This document shows, one piece after another, positions 1 to 7,124 of a stretch of DNA of 9,719 nucleotides (positions are counted from its first letter, which is position 1; every line of letters starts with the position of its first letter). Origin of the DNA: an uncultured Candidatus Saccharibacteria bacterium (GTDB taxonomy: Bacteria; Patescibacteriota; Saccharimonadia; Saccharimonadales; Saccharimonadaceae). A program made the translations under genes and the position numbers. The notes beneath the pieces were generated by a model. That model saw only the letters and a program-made list of their open reading frames with translations, ran no database searches and had not been told where the DNA came from. Where the stretch lies: positions 1 through 9,719 of the forward strand of contig CALIQQ010000015.1 in the NCBI GenBank assembly GCA_938043965.1, given 5' to 3'.

Positions 1-58
1 TTGATGGCAATAACTTTACCATTCTATGTTGCAAAGGTTGTGAGCTATTACGAAGTAC

Positions 59-87
59 TTGCGTTTTTAGGAAAAATATGCTATAAT
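59..87 (+). promoter_or_regulatory. Sigma-70-type promoter of the first gene
   Basis: A -35 box TTGCGT (59-64) and a perfect -10 box TATAAT (82-87) are separated by exactly 17 bases. Transcription would start near base 94. The ATG at 86-88 lies inside the -10 box and so cannot be the start codon of the gene that follows. Confidence 0.75.
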
Positions 88-93
88 GAGGAC

Positions 94-145
94 ATCTAGG
101 GCAATTCCGCCCAAATCAGCCGGCTGGACGCCGGAGCACGTTAAT
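94..145 (+). promoter_or_regulatory. Structured 5' leader with two GC-rich hairpins
   Basis: Between the predicted transcription start and the ribosome binding site are two perfect hairpins. The first is GGGC (99-102) with GCCC (109-112) around a 6-base loop. The second is CCGGC (120-124) with GCCGG (130-134) around the loop TGGAC. They stand out in an otherwise AT-rich region. They end about 11 bases before the Shine-Dalgarno site, so they may stabilise the mRNA or affect ribosome access. No known riboswitch consensus was recognised. Confidence 0.5.
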
Positions 146-151
146 AGGAGG
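146..151 (+). promoter_or_regulatory. Ribosome binding site that fixes the start at 158
   Basis: A perfect AGGAGG lies 6 bases before the ATG at 158-160. An out-of-frame ATG at 154 is too close to it. The in-frame ATG at 86 is excluded because it lies within the promoter. Confidence 0.85.
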
Positions 152-157
152 TTATGT

Positions 158-802
158 ATGAGAAAGAATGACTTTGCATTAAAGATAGTACTATATGCTA
201 GTCTTGCCGTTTTTGCGGCAATGATCATCACTGTAATTGCAGTGATTTTTGGAAACTTCACTGACGCTAAGGCGGCAGTAGGAGACCAAATTATCACAAA
301 AGTCGGCAACAACTATGTTGTCGAGACGGTAACCATGGAGTCTACCGACTCCAATGGGGTAAAGACTCAGGCTGTTGAGAGACTCTCAATACCAGAGAAT
401 CTCTATAACCCAGGTAATCCTAGGGTTCCGTTCGGCAACAGCAGCATTAATACCAATACTATCGTTGATAGTAGTAGTAATACTATCGATGGGATGAAAA
501 AAACCTTACCGTCATTGTCCAAAAAGGCAAAAAAGCTCAAGGAGAGGGCAATCCGAGAGCTCGAAAATCTTAGCGCCTACGCCAGCACTTATGGCTGGGA
601 GCTAAGTTTTACGGAGTCACTGGCATCTGACTACGAGTCGGATGTCGACGTAGACCTAAACAAGACAGGCTGGACTTGCCATTTTAAGCAAGTCGTAAGG
701 TTCGGCAAAAAAGGTAAACTAAAAGTTTCTTACGAGAAGGACGGAGAAAGCTATACTTTGGATAGCGTTAAGTCCATGCTCAAGAAACATGGAAGGGGGT
801 GA
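158..802 (+). CDS. Hypothetical membrane-anchored or secreted protein (214 aa)
   Basis: I do not recognise this protein. The N-terminus has a short basic stretch (MRKND) and then a strong hydrophobic segment at about residues 9-32. This is either a signal anchor or a signal peptide, with a possible AKA-type cleavage site near residues 37-40. The rest should lie outside the membrane: a Ser/Thr/Asn-rich region (about 50-112), a strongly basic, probably helical stretch (about 114-140, rich in K, R and E), and a C-terminal region with alternating hydrophobic residues (146-205) that may form a small beta-rich domain with one Cys (174). The start is set by AGGAGG six bases upstream. It is transcribed alone from its own promoter, on the strand opposite to the operon downstream, and is followed by a terminator. 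A surface role is inferred only from the hydrophobic segment. Confidence 0.75.
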   Translation: MRKNDFALKIVLYASLAVFAAMIITVIAVIFGNFTDAKAAVGDQIITKVGNNYVVETVTMESTDSNGVKTQAVERLSIPENLYNPGNPRVPFGNSSINTNTIVDSSSNTIDGMKKTLPSLSKKAKKLKERAIRELENLSAYASTYGWELSFTESLASDYESDVDVDLNKTGWTCHFKQVVRFGKKGKLKVSYEKDGESYTLDSVKSMLKKHGRG

Positions 803-893
803 TTATCAAAATCAATCTGTTTTAAGTAACCCGTAAACATACAATATCATGCATTTTAATTTTTTTTGGTTATGTTTTACAATCTCCTAAACG

Positions 894-927
894 CCCACCA
901 CGCACTTTGTGGTGGGTTATTTTTTTT
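894..927 (+). terminator. Rho-independent terminator after the 214-aa gene
   Basis: An 8-bp perfect stem, CCCACCAC (894-901) with GTGGTGGG (909-916), encloses a 7-base loop and is followed by a T-rich tract (917-927). It lies 92 bases past the TGA stop. The minus strand lacks a T tract directly after the hairpin, so it is not clearly a terminator for the converging mnmA operon. Confidence 0.85.
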
Positions 928-963
928 GAAAAAACTACTGAATGAGCGAGTGTCCGGAAGGTA

Positions 964-2148
964 TTAGAGAATACCGCCGCCAAGGCAGACTGGACCGTCA
1001 TAAAGGACGACAGATTGGCCGCTGGCGATTTTTTTAATCTCATCCTCAAATTCAAGCGTTAAAGTGGCCGTGCCTTGATTATAATCACCGCAAAGGCCTC
1101 TAATTACAGCGGGCTCGAGCTTGGCGCGATGACGAAGCCGAACTTTAACTGATTTTCCCTCAAAAAGTTCTGGTATCAATTTTTTTTCGGCAGTGTCGAA
1201 TTTAATGTCGTTATTTTTAATAATATCGTTTTTAGTCGCATCAATTTTAGTGCTGTCAGATTTAGCGGTCTCAGTCCTTAGAATCACTTCATTCAACCGC
1301 AGGGTCTTTGTCCATAATTCTGCGTCTTGGAGATTTTTGGAGACATAGACGATATTTTTAGTCATATTTTTTGCAACAACATAATAGGGGAGGCCGCCAC
1401 CAATATCTAAGCCATGGCGCTGGCCGATGGTATAAAAGATAGCGCCATCGTGATAACCTAAAACCTTACCAGTTTCCTGCTCAATAATGGGTCCGACTTG
1501 CAAAAATTCAGCACGGTCAGATTCGGAGGTGAGATATTCCTTCAAAAAATCTTTCATTCCCACGTCACCCACAAAACAGACGCCCATCGACTCCTTTTTA
1601 TAGGCATTGTCGAGGCCTTTTTCGGCCGCAAGCTTTTTGACGTCAGGTTTTAGCATATCACCGATTGGAAAAAGCGTGTGCTTTATCGCATCTTCAGAAA
1701 TACGATAAAGGAAATAAGTTTGATCCTTGTTTTCGTCAGCGGCCATTTTAAGCTGGCCATGTTCAGCTTTAGCGTAGTGGCCAGTGGCAATAAAGTCAGC
1801 GCCTTGCTCTAAAGCTACTTCGTAAAATAGCTTGAACTTGATTTCTTGATTACACATAATATCTGGGTTGGGTGTATGGCCTTTTTTGAATTCTGCCAAC
1901 ATGTAATCAACAACTTTCTGCTTGTATTCATTTTCAAAATCGAATACGCGAAAATCAAGCCCTAGTCGAACAGCGACACGTTTAGCGTCCGCCAGATCTT
2001 CGGCCCATGGACATTTCATTCCCGGAAGATCCTTGGACCAGTTTTTCATATAAACACCAATTACGTTGTAGCCAGCTTCTTTCAGTAAAACTGCGGAAAC
2101 ACTGGAATCTACGCCGCCACTCATGCCAAGAAAAACAGTTTTAGCCAT
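964..2148 (-). CDS. mnmA: tRNA-specific 2-thiouridylase MnmA
   Basis: MnmA (also called TrmU) activates U34 of tRNA-Lys, tRNA-Glu and tRNA-Gln with ATP and replaces its 2-oxygen with sulfur, in the cytoplasm. The PP-loop SGGVDSS is at residues 10-16. The two catalytic cysteines of the family match C99 (in PNPDIMCN) and C191 (in MGVCFVGD). The family motifs ATGHYAK (121-127) and YTIGQRHGL (239-247) are present, followed by the C-terminal beta-barrel region. The start at 2148 is chosen because AGGAGG lies about 9 bases upstream and the family begins just before the PP-loop; an in-frame ATG at 2208 would add 20 unrelated residues. The start overlaps the end of the desulfurase gene by 8 bases, suggesting coupled translation. 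At 394 residues it is longer than the usual 360-370, mainly because of a K/D/T-rich insertion at about residues 291-323. Confidence 0.95.
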   Translation of the reverse strand: MAKTVFLGMSGGVDSSVSAVLLKEAGYNVIGVYMKNWSKDLPGMKCPWAEDLADAKRVAVRLGLDFRVFDFENEYKQKVVDYMLAEFKKGHTPNPDIMCNQEIKFKLFYEVALEQGADFIATGHYAKAEHGQLKMAADENKDQTYFLYRISEDAIKHTLFPIGDMLKPDVKKLAAEKGLDNAYKKESMGVCFVGDVGMKDFLKEYLTSESDRAEFLQVGPIIEQETGKVLGYHDGAIFYTIGQRHGLDIGGGLPYYVVAKNMTKNIVYVSKNLQDAELWTKTLRLNEVILRTETAKSDSTKIDATKNDIIKNNDIKFDTAEKKLIPELFEGKSVKVRLRHRAKLEPAVIRGLCGDYNQGTATLTLEFEDEIKKIASGQSVVLYDGPVCLGGGIL

Positions 2149-3334
2149 AAATGCGCTCCTCCTCGGTTTTGACGGCCTGGATAATTTTTCTAGCAGCAAT
2201 TTTAACATTTTCCTCGTCGTTTAGGCTACCAAAACTAATGCGGAGAGAGCCGGCAATTTCAGAATCCTTAAGGCCGATGGCGGTAAGAACATGAGATTTT
2301 GCGCCTTTATTCGCGGCACAGGCAGCGCCAGTTGAGAGGTAAATTTTTTCAGCTTCCAATAGATAAATTAGGCGCTCAGCATCAATTCCATCAAAGCAAA
2401 TTGGTACAAAATTAGCGAGCTGATGTTTTTTATTGCCAAGAAATTTGAGTGGAGTTTTTAGCTCCATTCTAGCCGCTTCACTAATGAGTGTTTCGCGGAA
2501 AAGATGGGATATTTTTTCGTATTTTTTACGATTGCCGTTTAGGTGGTCCTTAGCGATTTTGGCCGCAGCAGCAAAGCCAGCTAGACTAGCAACATTTTCG
2601 GTGCCAGAACGAAGACCAAGTTCTTGGCCGCCACCAAAAGTGATAGGCGAGAGCTTAATGCCATGCGCAAGATAGAGCGAGCCGATTCCCTTTGGGCCAT
2701 AAACTTTGGCCGAGTTAATTGTTAGCAAATCAACGCCGAGGCGAGCGACACGCAAGTCGATTAGACTGAGGGCTTGAGAGGCGTCTGAATGAAGATAGAT
2801 GGGTGTTTCGATTTGGCGGCGCAGACGGTCAAGCCGCACCTTTTTAATGATCGTGGCGATTTCGGACAGAGGCGCAATTACGCCAAGCTCATTGTTTGCA
2901 AGAGCAATTGAGACGAGGATGGTCTGGTCGTCAATTTTAGACTCAAGGTCCTTTAAGTTTAAATATCCCGTCTGATCGACAGCCACCTCGCGCACAGTTT
3001 CACTGAAATTTTTAGCGGCTTCACGCACTGAGGCATGTTCAATACTAGAAATAACAACATTGCCGCCACTAAAAGACTTCAGTACAGTAAAAGCGAGATT
3101 GATTGACTCGGTAGCACCGGCAGTAATCACAAGGTCATTCCCCTTTGCACCGATAGTGTGGGCGAGCTCGTCCTTCATTTTTTCATAAGCAAGACGAACA
3201 TGTTTGGCTGGAAGATAGGGTGCGGAAGGATTAAAAAACTGATCAGCTTGATAAGGTTGCATCGCCAAAAGGGCCGGCTTCGAAACTGGGGTAGCCGCAG
3301 CATGGTCGAGGTAAATAAAATCTTTAGTTTGCAT
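2141..3334 (-). CDS. Cysteine desulfurase, IscS/NifS family
   Basis: This PLP enzyme takes sulfur from L-cysteine as an enzyme-bound persulfide. Family features seen: YLDHAAATP at 8-16, GATES at 73-77, the PLP-stacking His100 in IEHAS, NNELGV at 147-152, the PLP-binding D184 and Q187 in HSDASQA, the Schiff-base Lys210 in SAKVYGPKG, RSGTEN at 242-247, and the persulfide Cys339 in STGAACA. The usual His just before the lysine (SGHK) is Ala here. The 397-residue length is normal. It directly precedes mnmA and overlaps it by 8 bases, so MnmA is the likely sulfur acceptor, as in the Bacillus subtilis YrvO-MnmA pair. The absence of iscU or sufU in the window fits this but does not prove it. The start is 5 bases after the tatD stop, with no clear Shine-Dalgarno site. 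Confidence 0.93.
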   Translation of the reverse strand: MQTKDFIYLDHAAATPVSKPALLAMQPYQADQFFNPSAPYLPAKHVRLAYEKMKDELAHTIGAKGNDLVITAGATESINLAFTVLKSFSGGNVVISSIEHASVREAAKNFSETVREVAVDQTGYLNLKDLESKIDDQTILVSIALANNELGVIAPLSEIATIIKKVRLDRLRRQIETPIYLHSDASQALSLIDLRVARLGVDLLTINSAKVYGPKGIGSLYLAHGIKLSPITFGGGQELGLRSGTENVASLAGFAAAAKIAKDHLNGNRKKYEKISHLFRETLISEAARMELKTPLKFLGNKKHQLANFVPICFDGIDAERLIYLLEAEKIYLSTGAACAANKGAKSHVLTAIGLKDSEIAGSLRISFGSLNDEENVKIAARKIIQAVKTEEERIYG

Positions 3335-3339
3335 AATTT

Positions 3340-4095
3340 TTAATCGTTAAACCTAAATAAATCATAGCAGTTTTTAGTAGTTTCCTCCATAATGGCTTCG
3401 ACCGGTAGATTAAGCTTTTCAGCTAACCAGGTGGCAACGCACGGGATATAAGACGATTCATTTTGCTCGCCACGATGCGGGACTGGGGCCAAAAATGGCG
3501 CGTCAGTCTCCAGTAAAATGCGGTCGAGGGGTGGGAGTGGCAGAGTAGAATAGGTAGCTAAACCATTGACGCCAATATAAAAACCACGGTCTAGTGCACG
3601 TTTTAAATTCTTTTTATTGTCAGTAAAGCTATGTACGACACCGCGCAGATTTGGATGACGATCAACGATTTCAAAAAAATCATCAAAGGCTTCGCGTACA
3701 TGGAAAATTAGAGGTAGATCGTAAGTTTCAGCCAGTTTGATCATAGCTTCAAGCAGAGCGAATTGCTCGGCTTTATTGTCTGTATTATGGTGGTAATCGA
3801 GGCCGACCTCGCCGATAGCAAGTGGCAACTGATCCTTAAAAACTGGGGCAGTATGAAATTTCGATACTTCATCCGGATGTACACCATAGCTCCAATAAAT
3901 TTGTTGGTCTAGGCTACTGTTTTTTGAGGCAAAATCGCGAGCATTAAGCGAATCTTCGGGGTCAGTGCCAATTACAATCAGCTTTTTTACGTTCTGATCG
4001 ACAGCCCGCTTTAGTAGTTCTGGTTGTGCCTTGGCTTCAAAAAATTGCTGATCATGAAGATGACAATGAGAATCGATGAAGTAGCTGAAAGCCAT
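3340..4095 (-). CDS. tatD: TatD family metal-dependent hydrolase (DNase)
   Basis: TatD proteins are TIM-barrel, two-metal nucleases implicated in DNA 3'-end processing, repair and quality control. All expected metal ligands are visible: H10 and H12 in DSHCHLHD, E96 in IGEVGLDYH, H132 in IFHVRE, H155 in VVHSFTDN and D198 in LLETDAP. The length of 251 residues is typical. The start at 4095 is preferred because GAGG lies 5 bases upstream (4101-4104) and the family begins just before DSHCH; the in-frame ATG at 4134 would overlap typA by 38 bases and add an unrelated tail. It lies one base after the typA stop and 5 bases before the desulfurase start, so it is part of the operon. The exact substrate cannot be read from the sequence. 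Confidence 0.92.
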   Translation of the reverse strand: MAFSYFIDSHCHLHDQQFFEAKAQPELLKRAVDQNVKKLIVIGTDPEDSLNARDFASKNSSLDQQIYWSYGVHPDEVSKFHTAPVFKDQLPLAIGEVGLDYHHNTDNKAEQFALLEAMIKLAETYDLPLIFHVREAFDDFFEIVDRHPNLRGVVHSFTDNKKNLKRALDRGFYIGVNGLATYSTLPLPPLDRILLETDAPFLAPVPHRGEQNESSYIPCVATWLAEKLNLPVEAIMEETTKNCYDLFRFND

Positions 4096-4096
4096 T

Positions 4097-5932
4097 TTAG
4101 CCTCGGTTTTCACGCTTGCGCTTGATTGGGTCAAGCTGACGCTTGCGCAACCTTAAAGTTTTTGGCGTAACCTCAAGTAATTCATCATCAAGTAAGAAAT
4201 CTAGACATTGCTCAAGACTGAGTTGAGTATGTGGAGTGAGCTGAATTGCGCCGTCTGAAGCATGGGTGCGCATATTTGTAAGCTGCTTTTCACGACAAAT
4301 GTTTAGATCGATGTCGTCTTTTTTATTAGAAAGGCCGACAATCATACCCTGATAGACGGCAGCTTGAGGCGGAATGAAAAGTGTACCACGAGCTTGAGCA
4401 GCATCGAGAGCATAAGAAGTAGAAGTGCCGGATTCGAAGCTGATCAGCGCACCGTTACGCTCTGGCTTATATTTGCTATCAGCTGGCTTGTAGCCTTTCG
4501 GGATGGAAGACATAATGACGGTGCCTTTAGTAGCAGTCAAGAGGTTGTTTCTTAGTCCAATGAGGGCGGCAGTGGTAATTTCATAAGTAAAACGAGTAGC
4601 GCCAGTTGTAGTAAGTTCTTGGTTTTTAAGGTCAGCTTTACGAATGCCCATCTCTTGAGAAACTGCACCGACGTATTCTGGACCAACTTCAATAGTGAGT
4701 TCCTCTACTGGTTCGCATTTGACGCCGTCAATCTCCTTATAGACGACCTCCGGACGGCCAGCCTCAAGTTCATAGCCTTCGCGACGCATAGTCTCAATCA
4801 AGACTGAAAGGTGTAATTCACCACGGCCAGAAACTTTATAACCAAGTCCATCAGGCTTAATTCTGAGTGCAATGTTGGTTTCAAGTTCTTTTTCGAGACG
4901 CTCAGCGATTTGACGAGAAGTAGTAAACTCACCCTCTTTACCTTTGAGTGGTGAAGTGTTTGGACCGATGTAAATTGAGAGCGTAGGTGGCTCAAGCTCG
5001 ATAGTCGGGAGAGCCTCTGGCGCATCGCCAGTAGCGATTGTATCGCCGATGTTAGCATCAGAGATTCCAGTCACGGCAATAATATCACCAGCAAAGGCTT
5101 CGGTTGCTTCCTCTTTAAGGAGGCCGCGATAAGTGAAAATTTTATCAATTTTAGCTTGTTTACTAAAAATAACTGGTTCGCCATTTTCAAAAACGGTTTT
5201 AAGGACGCGAACCGTTTCACCACGCTTCAGTTTACCGCGGTAAATTTTACCGATTGCGTATTTACCAAGGTAGCTATCAGCAGCGAGGGCCGCCACGAGG
5301 AGTTGGGCGCCCTTACCTTCATTTTCGTCGATTTTTGGAGCAGGAATGTCTTTAATAATGGAATCGAAAATGACGTGTAAATCCGCATCGAGGTCAGTAG
5401 TTTTACCCGCCTTGCCATCGCGAGCAACAGCGTAGTAGATTGGGTAATTGAGTTGAGACTCATCACTAGCTAATTCCAAAAACAGGTCAGCAATTTCAGA
5501 TTCAACCTCGTCAATACGGGCAGCTGGTTTGTCAATTTTATTAATCACGACTACTGGGCGAAGGTGCAGACTAAGTGCCTTTTGAAGGACAAATTTAGTT
5601 TGAGGCATTGGGCCTTCTTGAGCATCAACTACCAAAATCACACCGTCCGCCATATTAAGGGTGCGTTCAACTTCACCAGAAAAATCGGCGTGACCTGGGG
5701 TATCAATAATGTTAATTTTATAACCATCATAATAAATCGAGGTTTGCTTCGCGGTAATGGTAATACCACGTTCATGTTCCTGGTCCATAGAGTCCATGAT
5801 GAGAGTTTGACTCATTTCCGCTTGATTGTCGCGGAAGGTGTGCGACTGTTTAAGTAGCGCATCGACGAGAGTAGTTTTGCCGTGATCAACGTGGGCGATG
5901 ATGGCGACGTTACGGATGTTAGATTGGTTCAT
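4097..5932 (-). CDS. typA: Translational GTPase TypA/BipA
   Basis: TypA (BipA) is a ribosome-binding GTPase related to EF-G and LepA. It acts in 50S subunit assembly and in growth under cold or other stress. The GTPase motifs are complete: G1 AHVDHGKT at 13-20, switch I RGITI at 55-59, G3 DTPGH at 77-81 and G4 NKID at 131-134. The EF-G-like domains II, III and V and the BipA-specific C-terminal domain follow. The 611 residues compare well with about 607 in Escherichia coli. The ATG overlaps the TGA of the upstream ATP-grasp gene in a 4-base ATGA junction, and an AAGG lies about 7 bases upstream. No truncation or missing motif was noticed. Confidence 0.96.
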   Translation of the reverse strand: MNQSNIRNVAIIAHVDHGKTTLVDALLKQSHTFRDNQAEMSQTLIMDSMDQEHERGITITAKQTSIYYDGYKINIIDTPGHADFSGEVERTLNMADGVILVVDAQEGPMPQTKFVLQKALSLHLRPVVVINKIDKPAARIDEVESEIADLFLELASDESQLNYPIYYAVARDGKAGKTTDLDADLHVIFDSIIKDIPAPKIDENEGKGAQLLVAALAADSYLGKYAIGKIYRGKLKRGETVRVLKTVFENGEPVIFSKQAKIDKIFTYRGLLKEEATEAFAGDIIAVTGISDANIGDTIATGDAPEALPTIELEPPTLSIYIGPNTSPLKGKEGEFTTSRQIAERLEKELETNIALRIKPDGLGYKVSGRGELHLSVLIETMRREGYELEAGRPEVVYKEIDGVKCEPVEELTIEVGPEYVGAVSQEMGIRKADLKNQELTTTGATRFTYEITTAALIGLRNNLLTATKGTVIMSSIPKGYKPADSKYKPERNGALISFESGTSTSYALDAAQARGTLFIPPQAAVYQGMIVGLSNKKDDIDLNICREKQLTNMRTHASDGAIQLTPHTQLSLEQCLDFLLDDELLEVTPKTLRLRKRQLDPIKRKRENRG

Positions 5933-6741
5933 TTAATTGCCTTTCTGAATGCTTTTTTATAAATTAGTTTGACTAGATTGTAGTTTTCTGGGTTTCTGCC
6001 GGCGAAATGACCGAGGCAGACACTGGAGTTAATTTCAAGAACTTCAAGGCCGAATTCTTCGGTTTCAATAATGTCGACGACGGCGAATTCAAGTCCAAGA
6101 AGCTTTGTAGCGCGTTTAGCGATGGTTGAAAGTTTTTTATAAACTTTAGTGTCGGGTGGGATTAACTCGTAATCAAGCACACCGAAGACCAACCGTCTTT
6201 TTCGCACACGAACTGGTTTAATTTTATCGAAGATCAGTTCAACTCGGCCACTTAAAACAACACAACGATACTCGTGTTTTATTTTGCGAAATGGCGAAAG
6301 AACGAGCGTTTTCTCAAAGAGAAAGAGATTCTTCACGAGTTTTTTAAGTTGCATTTTACGATAAACGAGCGAAACGTTTTTAGCCTTACTGCCTTCGGCG
6401 GGTTTTAGTACTAGGGGAAATTTTTCACGCCGAATTACTGCATCTATCCGTGCTAGATTGCGGCGATATTGGTCGCCGAAGATGGCATATTCCAGAGGTT
6501 GATAAAGTTCATAGTGCGGAACGACCTTAATCTGATTGCGATGCAATAATTCAAAGGTTTGCGCCTTATTGGTCGCAAAAGCAGTAGCTAGCGAGCGATT
6601 GAGTCCGAAATTCTTCCCTCTAATATAGACTCTGCGGCTACCTTTTTTTAGTTCATAGACTCCATCAATAATCCGAGTGGCGATGTAGCCGCTCTCTTTC
6701 GTGATTTCTCGAAAAATCCGATGGAAATTTTTATCGTCCAT
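5929..6741 (-). CDS. RimK-like ATP-grasp domain protein, substrate unknown
   Basis: The protein looks like a small ATP-grasp ligase, a family that joins a carboxylate to an amine or thiol through an acyl-phosphate. Visible features: an N-terminal part that resembles the pre-ATP-grasp region of RimK and cyanophycin-synthetase-like enzymes, a nucleotide-binding segment FPLVLKPAEGSKAKNVSLV (108-126) with K113 and a Gly/Ser loop, EYRCVVLSGRV (157-167), VVDI with D223, and the metal-binding LEVLEINSS (232-240) with E236 and N238. It is very basic, rich in Lys and Arg throughout. It is the first gene of the operon, behind its own promoter, and overlaps typA by 4 bases. The start at 6741 has AAGGG about 11 bases upstream. 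Its position by TypA hints at modification of a ribosomal or other protein, as for RimK on S6, but that is inference. A peptide-bond ligase for the cell envelope is an alternative. Confidence 0.8.
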   Translation of the reverse strand: MDDKNFHRIFREITKESGYIATRIIDGVYELKKGSRRVYIRGKNFGLNRSLATAFATNKAQTFELLHRNQIKVVPHYELYQPLEYAIFGDQYRRNLARIDAVIRREKFPLVLKPAEGSKAKNVSLVYRKMQLKKLVKNLFLFEKTLVLSPFRKIKHEYRCVVLSGRVELIFDKIKPVRVRKRRLVFGVLDYELIPPDTKVYKKLSTIAKRATKLLGLEFAVVDIIETEEFGLEVLEINSSVCLGHFAGRNPENYNLVKLIYKKAFRKAIK

Positions 6742-6764
6742 AAAAATAAATGCCCTTTTGAAAA

Positions 6765-6793
6765 ATTATACCACTTATCCCTATTCTAGTCGA
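6765..6793 (-). promoter_or_regulatory. Promoter of the ATP-grasp-typA-tatD-desulfurase-mnmA operon
   Basis: On the minus strand, a -35 box TCGACT (6788-6793) and a perfect -10 box TATAAT (6765-6770) are 17 bases apart. The predicted start near 6758 leaves a 17-base leader that includes AAGGG. No other convincing promoter was seen within the five genes, whose junctions overlap or nearly touch. The -35 is part of the octamer CTCGACTA that recurs at the uppS promoter. Confidence 0.7.
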
Positions 6794-6850
6794 GCATAAG
6801 CGGATTAGCGGCATGAGATGAAGGCGAGGTCTAGGGCTCTAGGAAGGGGG

Positions 6851-6879
6851 TTGTATTTTTTGAAAAAATGCGGTATAAT
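6851..6879 (+). promoter_or_regulatory. Promoter of tRNA-Lys
   Basis: TTGTAT (6851-6856) and a perfect TATAAT (6874-6879) are 17 bases apart. Transcription would start near 6886, about 5 bases before the mature tRNA. It diverges from the operon promoter at 6765-6793. Confidence 0.75.
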
Positions 6880-6890
6880 TTAATAGTGTT

Positions 6891-6967
6891 GGGCTGGTAG
6901 CTCAGCTGGTTAGAGCACGGGCCTTTTAAGCCCGGTGTCGTGGGTTCAAGTCCCACCCAGCTCACCA
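6891..6967 (+). tRNA. tRNA-Lys (anticodon UUU), CCA encoded
   Basis: A complete cloverleaf can be drawn. The acceptor stem GGGCTGG pairs with CCAGCTC (one G-U pair), the D arm is GCTC/GAGC, the anticodon stem CGGGC/GCCCG closes the loop CTTTTAA with anticodon TTT, and the T arm is GTGGG/CCCAC around TTCAAGT. The discriminator base is A, followed by a genomically encoded CCA. The UUU anticodon has a U34 that MnmA normally converts to a 2-thiouridine derivative, and mnmA lies in the operon that diverges from this gene. Confidence 0.97.
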
Positions 6968-6978
6968 ACATCGCTTCT

Positions 6979-7002
6979 AAAATCGCCTAAAGGCGATTTT
7001 TT
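6979..7002 (+). terminator. Rho-independent terminator of tRNA-Lys
   Basis: A 9-bp perfect stem, AAAATCGCC (6979-6987) with GGCGATTTT (6992-7000), has a 4-base loop and a run of Ts, 12 bases past the CCA end. Because the stem begins with A4 and ends with T4, it could also work for minus-strand transcripts. Confidence 0.85.
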
Positions 7003-7090
7003 GTGGACCAAGGACGATACTTTTTAGCTTAAAAACAAAAAAATAGCCTAGAGATGATGTCTTTTAGGTTAAAGATGAGACTGTGTTATA

Positions 7091-7124
7091 AAAGTAAAAA
7101 CCCTCAGACAATGGCATCCGAGGG
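7091..7124 (-). terminator. Rho-independent terminator of the non-coding RNA
   Basis: Read on the minus strand, CCCTCGGA (7124-7117) pairs with TCTGAGGG (7108-7101) over 8 bp, with one G-U pair and an 8-base loop. It is followed directly by TTTTT and then ACTTT. This sets the 3' end of the RNA near 7095. Confidence 0.8.

Noticed and set aside
1..99. Frame open from the window edge to TAG at 97-99 (ATG at 4), as the tail of a gene
   Set aside because: It is only about 31 codons, has no recognisable motif, and runs through the promoter at 59-87.
960..975. Inverted repeat GGTATT/AATACC overlapping the mnmA stop, as a terminator
   Set aside because: The stem is short and weak and no T tract follows it on the minus strand. 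The real 3' end of the operon is not clear from the sequence.
4798..5058. Minus-strand frame of 86 residues within typA
   Set aside because: It is a shadow frame inside the well-conserved typA gene, with no ribosome binding site and no recognisable domain.
7003..7090. Extra gene or RNA between the tRNA terminator and the non-coding RNA terminator
   Set aside because: The stretch is AT-rich with no promoter, no reading frame of note and only weak A/T inverted repeats.
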